From Rubritalea tangerina (GTDB lineage: Bacteria > Verrucomicrobiota > Verrucomicrobiia > Verrucomicrobiales > Akkermansiaceae), in NCBI RefSeq assembly GCF_042683245.1, contig NZ_JBHUJB010000022.1, forward strand, positions 1 through 64,000: DNA of 64,000 nt, read 5' to 3'. A program made the translations under genes and the position numbers. The number at the start of each line of letters is the position of its first letter. The stretch's first letter is position 1. Below the pieces are notes generated by a model that did no database searches, was not told the DNA's origin, and saw only the letters and a list, made by a program, of their open reading frames with translations. Shown in pieces: positions 1 to 8,990 of this stretch.

Positions 1-530
1 CTTCCTTCGCAATGGGGGGCGGGGGGGAGGAACCAGGAATCTTTAAATTTTTTGTTGGAGTGGGGGAAGTGGGGGGAGCCGTCTGGCGGGTGAAGGGGAT
101 TGTGTCACCCGCCAAACAGCGAACGGGGGGATTTCGTAATTCGACACCTTGAGAGCGTTGTCATCACGATATGTATTTTGCCTAAGTCTCAAAAGTCACT
201 TTCATTCTCGGGGGGTGAATGTCTGTTACTCTCAAGACGTCTGTACAATACGAATATGTCCAGAAAATGTATTGAATTATCTTGCTCTTTTCGAGGGTGT
301 TTTTGAACAGTCGTATAAAATTAAATGTTCATATATTGAGTTCTGTAAATCTATTTATTATATAGCTTTTTGTTATTTAGTGAAATTATTACCTGTGTTT
401 TTTTGGGTGAATTTTGAACGATCTTGCTCGTCTGAAAATGGGTGAAAATGCGTGGGTGATGGGCTGTGAGTGTATGGGGACTAGTGGGTATGAGGTGGGG
501 TGAATGGTGTGGGGAAAATGGTGCATGTCA
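1..530. other. Gene-free G-rich then AT-rich stretch upstream of ndh
   Basis: I see no convincing gene here. The first 130 bases carry long G runs (14-19, 21-27, 62-66, 71-76). Bases 84-93 and 105-114 form a perfect 10-bp inverted repeat (TGGCGGGTGA / TCACCCGCCA) with an 11-base loop but no T tract. Bases 230-410 are strongly AT-rich. Open frames of up to 98 codons exist, but they have no ribosome binding site, no recognisable motif and a Cys/Phe/Tyr-rich composition unlike neighbouring proteins. The hairpin may end transcription coming from outside the window. Confidence 0.5.
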
Positions 531-556
531 GACTTTGTGAAAAAATTCACAAAGTC
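531..556 (+). promoter_or_regulatory. Rex-type (or CRP/FNR-type) operator upstream of ndh
   Basis: Bases 531-541 and 546-556 form a perfect 11-bp inverted repeat around AAAA. Its core at 535-552 matches the Rex operator pattern TTGTGAA-N4-TTCACAA exactly. Rex is the NADH/NAD+-sensing repressor that controls ndh in several bacteria. The same bases also satisfy the CRP/FNR pattern TGTGA-N6-TCACA, so the regulator is not settled by sequence alone. The site ends 39 bases before the ndh start codon, a sensible operator position, and its gene target favours Rex. Confidence 0.65.
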
Positions 557-595
557 GTGCTTGTATCTCTGTGGGAGTGAGACTAGAGGCTGCGC

Positions 596-1882
596 ATGGC
601 AGTTTCTGAAGTGAAGAAAGTAGTGATTATTGGGGGTGGGTTTGCAGGTTTGGAGTGTGCGAAGCAGCTTGCGAACAAGTCGAGCTTTGAGGTCACTTTA
701 ATTGACAGAACGAACCATCATTTATTTCAGCCTTTGTTATATCAGGTTGCGACAGCGACATTACCCTCACATGACATTGCACGTTCTTTGCGCAGTATAT
801 TGGCTGATGCGGAGAACATCACAGTATTGATGGATGAGGTGACCGAGATTGATGCTGTAGGCAAAGCGGTGCATGGCAAATCTGGGCGTCAGTATGATTT
901 TGACACTCTGGTGGTGGCTGCGGGCGCTAAGACTGGGTATTTTGGCAACGACCACTGGGCTGAGCATACGATTGGGATGAAGACTTTGGCGGAAGCCTAT
1001 GAGATTCGTGAAACTGTGCTGAAGAATTTAGAGAAGGCGGAGATGAGCGATGATGAGGTGGAGCGTGAGCGATTGATGACGATTGCGATTGTAGGTGGAG
1101 GACCAACGGGGGTTGAGTTATCCGGAGCTTTTGTTGAGTTGATCCAGCGTTCGATGAAACGCAACTTCCGGCGCATCGACACGAGTAAATTGAAGGTGGT
1201 ATTGATTGAGGCGGGGCCACGTTTGTTGCCACCCTATCAGGAGGAAAGTTCGGAATATACGCAGAAGCGATTGGAGCGTCTGGGGGTAGAGGTACGGACT
1301 GGGACGATGGTGACCGATATTCAAGAGGGCAAGGTGGTGACTGGTGACGAGGTGCTAGAGGCTGGAGTGATTTTATGGGCAGCTGGTGTGCAAGCTGAAG
1401 GGATTGTTGCGAAGTTGCCTGTGGAGGTGAACCGTGCTGGCAAGGTGACTCCGGAGGCGAGCTTAGCACTTCCTGGATATCCAGACATTTTTGTCGCTGG
1501 GGATGTGACTTTCATGAAGGATGCTGAGGGCAAGCCAGTACCTGGCGTGGCTCCAGCGGCGTCTCAGATGGGGCGCTTTATTGGTAAACTTTTGGTGAGT
1601 GAAGCAGTACCGAGCAACGAGGGGCAAGAACGCCCAGGCTTTGTGTATTGGGATAAAGGGTCCATGGCGATTGTGGGACGCTCACACGCTGTGGTGGAAT
1701 TTGGCAAGATTCAGCTCAAAGGCATTATTGCTTGGCTGGCGTGGTTGTTCATTCACATCATGTTCTTGGTGGACTTCCGCTCGAAGTTGAGTGTGTTTAT
1801 CCACTGGTTGTGGAACTATGTGACTGATGCACCAGGGGTGCGCGTCTTCGAGTACAAGCCCGAAGATTACGAGGCGCAGTAG
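596..1882 (+). CDS. ndh: Type II NADH dehydrogenase (NDH-2)
   Basis: Flavoprotein that oxidises NADH and reduces quinone at the inner face of the membrane without pumping protons. The 428 residues match the usual NDH-2 length. The N-terminus VVIIGGGFAGLECAK is the FAD-binding Rossmann loop, followed by DRTNHHLFQPLLYQVATA, a hallmark of the family. A second dinucleotide fold (IAIVGGGPTGVELSG, about residue 165) binds NADH, and DIFVAGDVT (about 300) is the second FAD motif. A hydrophobic C-terminal helix (about 370-395) would anchor it to the membrane. Start ATG at 596 follows a weak TAGAGG. It is a monocistronic gene with a Rex-like operator in front and a hairpin terminator behind, which fits redox-controlled expression. 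Confidence 0.9.
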   Translation: MAVSEVKKVVIIGGGFAGLECAKQLANKSSFEVTLIDRTNHHLFQPLLYQVATATLPSHDIARSLRSILADAENITVLMDEVTEIDAVGKAVHGKSGRQYDFDTLVVAAGAKTGYFGNDHWAEHTIGMKTLAEAYEIRETVLKNLEKAEMSDDEVERERLMTIAIVGGGPTGVELSGAFVELIQRSMKRNFRRIDTSKLKVVLIEAGPRLLPPYQEESSEYTQKRLERLGVEVRTGTMVTDIQEGKVVTGDEVLEAGVILWAAGVQAEGIVAKLPVEVNRAGKVTPEASLALPGYPDIFVAGDVTFMKDAEGKPVPGVAPAASQMGRFIGKLLVSEAVPSNEGQERPGFVYWDKGSMAIVGRSHAVVEFGKIQLKGIIAWLAWLFIHIMFLVDFRSKLSVFIHWLWNYVTDAPGVRVFEYKPEDYEAQ

Positions 1883-1899
1883 TTGTCTACTTTCTCAGG

Positions 1900-1931
1900 T
1901 GCCAGCTCCTTTATGGGGCTGGCATTTTTTA
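1900..1931 (+). terminator. Rho-independent terminator after ndh
   Basis: TGCCAGC (1900-1906) pairs with GCTGGCA (1918-1924) and is followed by a run of T. It lies 18 bases past the ndh stop and touches the end of the converging gene at 1929. Confidence 0.8.
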
Positions 1932-2441
1932 TTCAAGGAGTCGGGTGTCATCCTGGGTAAAGAAGCGTTTATCTGGGCCAGCGCTGATCACTTCCATTTG
2001 TTTTTTGCTTAATGCGTGGAAGCGATAGGGGGTGCCCCACCGATCGAGTAATTCACCATTGGCTGAGAGTGCGTTGGCGGGGGGAGCGAGTGTGGCGAGG
2101 CCAAGCTGGTTTTTTCCCATTAATTGGGAGGTGATTTCGTCGTTGAAGCCAGTGGGGTTGCCGTCCAAGGCTTTGCGGTGCACTCTCAAGAGAGATTGGA
2201 GGAGGGCGAGGTCCTGATCCACGGAGTGGGATGGGGCGTTGAGATGTTCACAGGTTCGGGTGATCGGGTGTCGTGTGACGGTTTTTTGGGGCGCAGGTTT
2301 ATTTTGCGGGGGAGAGTTGAGGCTGGTTGCCTGTTTTTTTGGGGGGGATGGAGCGTGTGTGTGGGGGGCGCCACGCCAGAAGTACGTGGCAATGGCTGCG
2401 ACAAGGATGAGGATGGCAAGGGTGAGAAGGGAGTTTCTCAT
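1929..2441 (-). CDS. Single-pass membrane protein with GspG-like C-terminus
   Basis: A 170-residue protein. Residues 4-23 form an N-terminal hydrophobic segment, followed by a proline/lysine-rich linker (about 28-60) and a helical middle. The C-terminus contains DRWGTPYRFHALS and ISAGPDKRFFTQDD. The last two motifs resemble the conserved end of type II secretion major pseudopilins (GspG), where the acidic loop binds calcium, but there is no prepilin peptidase motif at the N-terminus, so it is not a pilin. It is the last gene of a minus-strand unit after the DUF1800 and DUF1501 genes, 6 bases behind the latter, and probably is exported with them. The exact role is unknown. Confidence 0.6.
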   Translation of the reverse strand: MRNSLLTLAILILVAAIATYFWRGAPHTHAPSPPKKQATSLNSPPQNKPAPQKTVTRHPITRTCEHLNAPSHSVDQDLALLQSLLRVHRKALDGNPTGFNDEITSQLMGKNQLGLATLAPPANALSANGELLDRWGTPYRFHALSKKQMEVISAGPDKRFFTQDDTRLLE

Positions 2442-2447
2442 AGTGCC

Positions 2448-4028
2448 TTAGAGGAAGTTCAGGTTGGCTGAGCTTGTGCTGATGGGGTTGTCGAAGCGAT
2501 GGAGGTTTGGGAGGATAGCATCGAGGGCTGAGCTATCGATCCCAAACCAATGGGAGAGGACGGCTGAGTATTGGTCGACTGAGGTGTCAGGGATGAGTCT
2601 GCCGCGAGAGCTGTGGGAGTCGATTGAGCCTGTGGCGTCGCCGACTTTCAGTGATGGGAAGTGGCCGTAGAGGTTGCGGCCTTGGACTGGGCCGCCCATG
2701 ACGATGGCATTGCCTCCCCATGCGTGGTCGGAGCCGTCGGCTGTGGTTTGACCATTGGGCGTGAGTGTGCGGGCAAAGTCGGAAGCTGTGAAGGTGACGA
2801 CTTTGTCGAAGGCGTTGATGCTTGGATCTTTGAGGGCATTGCGGAATGCTACGAGGCCTTGAGAGAGTTCGTCCATGAGGTTAGCGTGGTCATCGAGCAT
2901 GGATTGGTGGGTGTCGAAGCCGCCAATTTGGACGAAGAAGATTTGGCGGTTATTGCCGAGTGGGTCACGGCCTGCGATGAGTTTAGCAACCATTTTGAGT
3001 TGGTCTCCGAGGTCGGTTTGGGCATTGAGGAAGTGGGAGTCGAAGTCGACGCCAGTGGTTGCGGCGGCGGTGAGTGAGGCGCCAATGATTCCTTCATTAT
3101 CGCGGGCGGACTGGACGATTTTGTTGTATTGATCTTCGAGGAGATTTTCGTGGGTAAGGCGCATGATATCCTCGAAGGCTTTGAGGCGGCGGCCTGTATC
3201 ATTATCCTTGTAGCCTGAGTTAGGGTCTCCGGCGATGTTGTAGGCATTTGAGTAATTGGTGCCGAAACCAGAGAGTGAGACAGTGCCGCTAGGGTTAACG
3301 GCATATTGGGTCACTCCGCCAGCGGTGCCCACTTGGAAGGAATTGATACCATCGATGGAGATGGACATCGAGACCTTGCTATTGGGGTTGTAGGAAGCAT
3401 TGAGAAGGTCGGCAGTGCGGCCGCCCCAGCCGGTGGAGAATGGTTTGTCAGCGATCGATGATTGCCATTGGGTTTGTTGATCTGAGTGGGAGAAGAGTTG
3501 GTGGGGGACGGGAATGGTTTCGTTCACGAAGTCGCCTCGTGTTGGGATAGGGTAGGCGAGGGTGCCGACGTTGCAGACGAAAGCCAGCTCTCCGGCATTG
3601 TAGAGGTCGGCGAGGCCTTGGGCATTGGGGTGGGTGCCGAGAGGTGGGAAGGCGCTGGCGTAGTGTTTTTTGAATGCGTCGGTGGGGGTGTCAGGTGCGG
3701 CAGTGGGGGTATTGAGAGGGTGAGCGAGGTTGCGGTCTAGGGCTAAGATGCCACGAGCAGCCTCGTAGTCGGCACGCGCTTCATCAGAGCTGGGGTCGCC
3801 AATGGGGACGAGCATATTATAGGAATCATTGCCACCGGCGAGGAAGAGGCACACGAGAGCCTTGTAGTCGGAGCTTGGAGTGGAGGAGGCTTCGGCAGCG
3901 ATCGCTGCGGTCATGAGGCGCACTTGGGCAAGGGCGTTGACGAGCCCGGTGACACCTAGGCTGGCACAGGCGGACTGGCGAAGGAAGTGGCGGCGGCTTT
4001 GCTGGGCTTCTTTATCGGATGGTCGCAT
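2448..4028 (-). CDS. DUF1501 family protein, Tat-exported
   Basis: 526 residues. The N-terminus carries SRRHFLRQ followed by a hydrophobic stretch ending in AAIAA, a twin-arginine signal peptide, so the folded protein is exported through Tat (a tatA gene lies at 40.7 kb). The body has the family marks of DUF1501: LVCLFLAGGNDSYNMLVP near the mature N-terminus, QIGGFDTHQSM in the middle and SDFARTLTPNG ... DHAWGGNAIVMGG near the C-terminus. The D/H/N pattern resembles the alkaline phosphatase/sulfatase fold, although the substrate is unknown. It follows the DUF1800 gene by 12 bases; this pair is widespread in Planctomycetes-Verrucomicrobia genomes. Function beyond secreted partner of DUF1800 cannot be given. 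Confidence 0.85.
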   Translation of the reverse strand: MRPSDKEAQQSRRHFLRQSACASLGVTGLVNALAQVRLMTAAIAAEASSTPSSDYKALVCLFLAGGNDSYNMLVPIGDPSSDEARADYEAARGILALDRNLAHPLNTPTAAPDTPTDAFKKHYASAFPPLGTHPNAQGLADLYNAGELAFVCNVGTLAYPIPTRGDFVNETIPVPHQLFSHSDQQTQWQSSIADKPFSTGWGGRTADLLNASYNPNSKVSMSISIDGINSFQVGTAGGVTQYAVNPSGTVSLSGFGTNYSNAYNIAGDPNSGYKDNDTGRRLKAFEDIMRLTHENLLEDQYNKIVQSARDNEGIIGASLTAAATTGVDFDSHFLNAQTDLGDQLKMVAKLIAGRDPLGNNRQIFFVQIGGFDTHQSMLDDHANLMDELSQGLVAFRNALKDPSINAFDKVVTFTASDFARTLTPNGQTTADGSDHAWGGNAIVMGGPVQGRNLYGHFPSLKVGDATGSIDSHSSRGRLIPDTSVDQYSAVLSHWFGIDSSALDAILPNLHRFDNPISTSSANLNFL

Positions 4029-4040
4029 AATTTCGGTGCG

Positions 4041-7000
4041 TTATTTTTGGATGATGGCCTGTGGGCTTGTCGTGATGAGGTAGAGGGCTTGTTGGAGGCG
4101 AAACCTGAGGATTTTAGCTTGGTCTTCGAGGTTATCGTTGTCATCGAGGTAGGTGGCGTAATTGGCCACGTGATGGAGGATGATGTCGCGTGGGTTGTCA
4201 GCTCTTGGGCTGCCCTGGGTGTAGCCGGCGGCGTACTCGGACTGAAGGCGACCAGAGCAGAGGAGGAGGTCGAAGTGATTGACGATGGCCTCACTGGCTT
4301 GGTGAATAGTGGCGCTATCATCGAAGCTTGTGTCTGCAGAGCTTACGAATCCATCTCCGTTGGTGTCCATGATACTGAGATAGAGTTGGCCGGCAGTGGA
4401 GGCGCTGGTGAGATCAGCGAGGATGTGGTCATCTTTTGCTGCGTAAGCGTAGGGGTTGTATGTCGGGTGTGGGTTAAGGTCGGCGTCCAGCTCCCCTTGG
4501 TTGGGTACTTCTGACGCGCCAATGCCACTGCTTGAGAAGATGAGTGAGTAGTGGAAGTTAATATTGGTGACGACGGAGGTCTCGGTACAGATTTGGAATT
4601 CAGGGATGGCGAGGCCAGCATTGGCGATGGGGCCAGCGAGGGAATAGTCGGGGAGGAACCAGTTGAATACGGTGGGGGAGGCGAGTGGGGTTTGTCCTAA
4701 GCTGCTGTCAGTGCTGCTGATTCTGACGCGCGTGGTGTCGGCAGGGAATTTAGCGAGGTCGTCAGCGAAGGCGGCAAAGCGGGTTGGCATGGTGGCGAAG
4801 GTGCTTAGGTCGGCAATGCTAGTGTCTGTGGGGTCGAGATCTGAGAGTGGCATTTGGCTCTGGGCGTCGAGGGCGCGCATGAGGGCGACGGCATGAATGA
4901 TGGGCTCCTTCTTCTTGCCGAATGTGATTGCTTGGGTAGCTTCGAGTGAGCGGGCTTCGTAGTCGAGGAGAATGGCTTTGAAGACTTCTTGAAGGTTGCC
5001 GTTGTGGGTGGACCAGGCTTGGCTCACCCGATGGATATAGCCGGCAGAGGGGTTGGAAGTGACGAGTCGCTGGATGAGGCGTTTGCTGATGAAGGGGGCG
5101 GTATTTGGGTGTTGGGCCAGGTAGTCTAAGGTCAGGTCTAGGTCACTTTCGCCGGTGCCGCCTGCTGGAATATCAAGGCCGAGGAGTGGACAGGACTTGG
5201 CGCCGTTGTCGTGGTACTCAGGGAAATTTTTGAGGCGGGTTTGCCATTGAGTTTCGTAATAACGTTTTCCATTACCGAAGTTGAAGTTGGTATTGTCTTC
5301 GACATTTTGGCTGTCGGTTGGGTTATGGATTTTGGCGAAGGACCAGCCGGTGAAGACGCGTGAGAGTTCAGAGATATCGTCTTGGGCGTAGGTGGGGATG
5401 GGGAGTCCGGCATTGTCGAGTTTGAGCGAGCCATCGGGGTGGAGCTGGACGAGGCCGATAGAGAAGAGCTGCATGATTTCGCGTGCATAGTTTTCATCGG
5501 GCGAAATGATGACATTGCCTTGGTTGTCGTAGATGGCCTTCGAGTTTCTGAGGTGCGAGAGGTACTGGGCCATGATGGGGTGGGTGGATATATGCTCTAG
5601 TAAGTTTCTATAGGATCCAGAGCCTTGGTTCTTGAGCATGTCGTAGTAGCTGGCATGGCCGTAGTGGCGGGTGTCTACCGTGTTTTCATTTTCTGAGGTC
5701 ACGAAGATTTCGCTGAGGGTGAAGGCGAGGCGTTGGCGCGCTTGGTCTGGCGCGTGGCGTGCGAGCAACCACCAAGCACGGCGTCGGTTTGTAGAGCGTG
5801 GTTGGGTGTCTTGGCGGAAGTCTGGTGAGCCTGGGATGCTGTAAAGGTAACGGATTTGGGCATCTGCGGCGTGGATGTAGGGTTCGAGATCTGGGGATGG
5901 GGTGGAGAATTGGGAATCGAGCCATGCAGTGTAGGCTGAGATTTGGTCTCCATTATGGCTTGGGCTATTGATAAGGGTTTTAAGTTCGGCGATCAGGTCT
6001 GGGGTGGGGCCAAAGGTCGACTGGGTGAGGAAGCGGGCTATATCGCGTTCTAGGGCATCGCCAGTGAGAGCGGGGATAGAGGGGGCAGCTGCGGGTGGGG
6101 TGAAGGTGTTAGTGCCGTCAGTGAGGGTGAAGTCCCCGCGGATTTCTCCTGCGGGGTAGTTGCTGGAGTGGACATTGATATAGAGTTGGCCATTAAAGAG
6201 GGCGTCCAAAACGGCTTGGTCGGTATTGAGGAAATGGGCGGCGCGGATATTCCAGTTATGTTCATTTACTTGGCCCATGGGGAGGCTTTCTACGTGGGGG
6301 CCAGTGAAGGGGTTTTTGATATGGATATGGACGGCAGTTTGTGGGGAGGTCATGCCGTAGAAGCTCAGGTTGACGAGGCCGATAGAGTTTTCACCGTTGA
6401 CGAGGATGGTGGATAGTCCTGAGGCGGATGAGGTGACCCCGGGCTCAGGGCTGAGACTGGCGAGGAAGAGTCGGGCGTTTGCGCTAGTATTTTGGGCATC
6501 GCAGATCTGGATGCTGGCGCTGGCATTGGTGGCTCCGATTTGGCAATGGAGGCGTTCAGGGACTTCTACTTGGTTATCGGTGGTGGGGTGGCAGAAGAGG
6601 GTGATTGCGCTTTGTCCTGCTGGGATGGTGATTTTATCGCTGATGGGGGTATCGTCGGCCGTTTTGAGTTGGTAATCGGTAGGTGCGGCTGAGCCTTTAG
6701 TGGGGTCGGTGTCGCCACTGAAGTGAAGTTGAAGCGTGAGTGGGTATGCTGTGTCACCGCTGCGCGTGATGAGGAACTGGGCTGCTATTTGTTCTTTTTC
6801 GTAGGCTTTGGGGACTTCTGCAGAAATGGTGACTGCGTTGGACTGGAGGGCTTGAAGTTGGCTGGTAGCGGCAGTGAGGTCGGAGTTTGTCTGACTCATG
6901 GCGAAGGAGTCATTGTTTTGCGGGTCGAAGCCATCAAGTTGGGCCTCCTCCCAGTCATTGACGCCATCATTGTCAGAATCTACGTCCACGATACTGAATC

Positions 7001-7433
7001 GATAGAATACGCGTTGGTTGGTTTGGCCCGTAAGGATGGATTCGATAGCGTCTGTGGTAGCAAGGATGGGCGGACCGTGGTTTACCCATGATTGGGAAGT
7101 CAAGTTGGGTGAGAGAGCGAGTTGGTAGCTTTTTCCTGGTTCAGCAGCTGCGGACACACGGAGCTGAGTGAGATTTTTTTCTAAGCTGTGAATCTTGCTG
7201 TGAGAGCTGGCGTCACGAGGGTCGGTTCCTGCGAGAGATTCCAGGTAATTGCTGTGGCCGTCGCCATCGAAGTCACTCGCTTTTTTGGTGCTGTCAGCGA
7301 CCAGAGCGGTGGCATTGTAGCGGTGTTCCCAGATGTCGCTGACGCCATTGTTGTTGAGGTCGATCACGGCAGCTTGAAGTGGAGCTGAGCTCAGGGCGAC
7401 GAAAAGAAGGCTTGGGCGCAAGATGGTTGGCAT
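4041..7433 (-). CDS. Large secreted DUF1800 protein with CHRD and calcium-binding repeats
   Basis: 1130 residues, first gene of a three-gene minus-strand unit. A signal peptide (residues 1-21, ending LQAA) leads into acidic thrombospondin type-3/EF-like repeats (DLNNNGVSDIWE, DFDGDGHSNYLE and later DVDSDNDGVNDWEE), which should bind calcium. A Calx-beta-like stretch lies around 200-310. A CHRD domain follows at about 320-435, with the tail motif SSNYPAGEIRGDF. The DUF1800 domain fills about 450-1130 (FLTQSTFGPT, RRAWWLLARHAPDQ, DENYAREIMQLFSIGL). DUF1800 proteins are exported and of unknown activity. Almost every secreted member pairs with DUF1501, as here. The strongly minus-strand composition (Thr, Asn, Gln, His rich) reflects strand skew. 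Confidence 0.85.
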   Translation of the reverse strand: MPTILRPSLLFVALSSAPLQAAVIDLNNNGVSDIWEHRYNATALVADSTKKASDFDGDGHSNYLESLAGTDPRDASSHSKIHSLEKNLTQLRVSAAAEPGKSYQLALSPNLTSQSWVNHGPPILATTDAIESILTGQTNQRVFYRFSIVDVDSDNDGVNDWEEAQLDGFDPQNNDSFAMSQTNSDLTAATSQLQALQSNAVTISAEVPKAYEKEQIAAQFLITRSGDTAYPLTLQLHFSGDTDPTKGSAAPTDYQLKTADDTPISDKITIPAGQSAITLFCHPTTDNQVEVPERLHCQIGATNASASIQICDAQNTSANARLFLASLSPEPGVTSSASGLSTILVNGENSIGLVNLSFYGMTSPQTAVHIHIKNPFTGPHVESLPMGQVNEHNWNIRAAHFLNTDQAVLDALFNGQLYINVHSSNYPAGEIRGDFTLTDGTNTFTPPAAAPSIPALTGDALERDIARFLTQSTFGPTPDLIAELKTLINSPSHNGDQISAYTAWLDSQFSTPSPDLEPYIHAADAQIRYLYSIPGSPDFRQDTQPRSTNRRRAWWLLARHAPDQARQRLAFTLSEIFVTSENENTVDTRHYGHASYYDMLKNQGSGSYRNLLEHISTHPIMAQYLSHLRNSKAIYDNQGNVIISPDENYAREIMQLFSIGLVQLHPDGSLKLDNAGLPIPTYAQDDISELSRVFTGWSFAKIHNPTDSQNVEDNTNFNFGNGKRYYETQWQTRLKNFPEYHDNGAKSCPLLGLDIPAGGTGESDLDLTLDYLAQHPNTAPFISKRLIQRLVTSNPSAGYIHRVSQAWSTHNGNLQEVFKAILLDYEARSLEATQAITFGKKKEPIIHAVALMRALDAQSQMPLSDLDPTDTSIADLSTFATMPTRFAAFADDLAKFPADTTRVRISSTDSSLGQTPLASPTVFNWFLPDYSLAGPIANAGLAIPEFQICTETSVVTNINFHYSLIFSSSGIGASEVPNQGELDADLNPHPTYNPYAYAAKDDHILADLTSASTAGQLYLSIMDTNGDGFVSSADTSFDDSATIHQASEAIVNHFDLLLCSGRLQSEYAAGYTQGSPRADNPRDIILHHVANYATYLDDNDNLEDQAKILRFRLQQALYLITTSPQAIIQK

Positions 7434-7652
7434 AATCTGATATCGGTTATGGAGCTCAGGTCAGAGACTTGAGGCGAGGTGAGGATCAGCGGCCGGGGGA
7501 ATGCGAGAGGCGAGCTCTCACAATCACATCTGACAAATTGGCAATCGCCAGATCGTTACACTAGATGGAGCGTTGGCCATTTGTCGAGATCAGAATGAGC
7601 GGGGGCAGAAACTTAAGTAAACTAAAGGGTTTGCGTGAGCTTGTCTGAAAAA

Positions 7653-7666
7653 TGTTCCTCCGAACA
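7653..7666. promoter_or_regulatory. LexA box (SOS operator) upstream of recA
   Basis: A perfect palindrome TGTTC-CTCC-GAACA lies about 100 bases before the recA start. From memory, TGTTC-N4-GAACA is the LexA motif described for Verrucomicrobia. A TTGACC promoter-like hexamer follows at 7677-7682. Position and perfect symmetry support SOS control of recA; lexA itself is not in the window. Confidence 0.7.
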
Positions 7667-7764
7667 CCATTTTTGTGTTGACCAGAATGAGGGAAAGGAG
7701 CAGTGTGCAGGTATACGACTGACCACTTACTATTGTGTCTGCCCAACCTGAACTTATTAGCCAT

Positions 7765-8811
7765 ATGTCTACGAAAGAATCAGCAGCTGAAGAGAAAGCT
7801 GCCCAGAAGCTCCAAGAAGCCCGCAAGAAGAATCTAGATCTTGCGATCACGCATATTCAGAAAGAATTTGGCGAGACAGCCATTATGCGGATGGGGGATG
7901 AACACCGTGTGGATGTGGATGTCATTCCTACAGGTAATTTGTTAATTGACCGAGCATTGGGCGTCGGTGGATTTCCACGTGGTCGTATCATTGAGGTCTT
8001 TGGACCTGAATCATCAGGTAAGACCACTTTGACGCTGACTGCGATTGCTCAGGCTCAGAAGAAGGGAGGTCTTGCTGCTTTCATTGACGTTGAGCATGCA
8101 TTGGACCCGCAGTATGCGCGTCGTCTGGGCGTCAACCTCGATGATTTATTGGTATCGCAGCCGTCTTCTGGTGAAGAGGCCTTGCAGATTTGTGAGACAT
8201 TGGTGCGTTCGAATGCGATTGATGTAGTGGTGTTAGATTCGGTAGCGGCCTTGGTTACGAAGCAGGAACTTGATGGTGAGATCGGTGACTCGACGGTAGG
8301 GGCGCAGGCTCGTTTGATGTCTGCAGCGATGCGCAAGCTGACAGGTTTCATCTCGAAGGCGCGCACGGTATGTATTTTCACCAACCAGATTCGTGAGAAG
8401 ATCGGGGTGATGTTTGGTAGTCCTGAGACGACACCGGGTGGTCGAGCTTTGAAGTTCTTTGCATCGGTGCGTGTGGATATTCGTCGTATCGGACAGATCA
8501 AGGCGACTGACGGTTCGGTGCAGGGCAACCGTACGAAGATTAAGATTGTGAAGAACAAGGTGGCACCTCCATTCACGGAAGCTGAGTTTGACATCATGTA
8601 CAACGAGGGGATTTCCTCTGTTGGTTCATTGTTGGATCTAGCGCTTGAGTACAATTTGATTTTGAAGCGTGGTTCTTGGTTTTCGTATAATGGCAACCAG
8701 CTAGCACAAGGGCGTGATGCAGCGAAAGCGGCGCTTAAAGAAAACGAAGAACTCTATGCAGAGATTGAAGGGCTGGTGAAAGAAGAGCTCGCCAATCGCA
8801 AAGGGAAGTAG
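7765..8811 (+). CDS. recA: Recombinase RecA
   Basis: Forms ATP-dependent filaments on single-stranded DNA for homologous recombination and triggers LexA self-cleavage. About 348 residues from the ATG at 7765; an upstream in-frame GTG at 7735 would add ten residues and is less likely because the family normally starts close to the KKNLDLAITHIQKEFG helix. Visible motifs are Walker A GPESSGKTTL, the Walker B strand DVVVLDSVAAL, the L1 loop MRKLTG and the L2 region IFTNQIREKIGVMFG, which ends with ETTPGGRALKFFASVR. Full length and intact. It is a single-gene transcript bounded by the LexA-like box upstream and a hairpin terminator downstream. Confidence 0.97.
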   Translation: MSTKESAAEEKAAQKLQEARKKNLDLAITHIQKEFGETAIMRMGDEHRVDVDVIPTGNLLIDRALGVGGFPRGRIIEVFGPESSGKTTLTLTAIAQAQKKGGLAAFIDVEHALDPQYARRLGVNLDDLLVSQPSSGEEALQICETLVRSNAIDVVVLDSVAALVTKQELDGEIGDSTVGAQARLMSAAMRKLTGFISKARTVCIFTNQIREKIGVMFGSPETTPGGRALKFFASVRVDIRRIGQIKATDGSVQGNRTKIKIVKNKVAPPFTEAEFDIMYNEGISSVGSLLDLALEYNLILKRGSWFSYNGNQLAQGRDAAKAALKENEELYAEIEGLVKEELANRKGK

Positions 8812-8835
8812 CCGAAGATAGAATATTAAGTTTGA

Positions 8836-8869
8836 AGGCTGCCTGGGAGAAATCTCAGGCGGCTTTTTC
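8836..8869 (+). terminator. Rho-independent terminator after recA
   Basis: GGCTGCCTGGGAG pairs with CTCAGGCGGC around AAAT and is followed by TTTTT, 25 bases past the recA stop. Confidence 0.85.
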
Positions 8870-8990
8870 TGTAGAGGGGGGGGAGTGCTGGGCTTGGTGG
8901 TTTTAGGAGTAGCTATTTTGGAGGGGGCAAAAAAAATTAGCGATTGATGTCACAAATGACGTCGCCAGTGCCAATGCTAGATGAAAGACT

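Noticed and set aside
149..445. 98-codon open frame in the AT-rich region
   Set aside because: No ribosome site, no motif, Cys/Phe/Tyr-rich composition and an overlapping second frame; more likely chance in AT-rich DNA.
927..1469. 180-codon minus-strand frame inside ndh
   Set aside because: Shadow of ndh: Ser/Pro/Gln-rich with no motif, opposite a well-defined enzyme.
8055..8696. 213-codon minus-strand frame inside recA
   Set aside because: Antisense shadow of recA with no independent signals.
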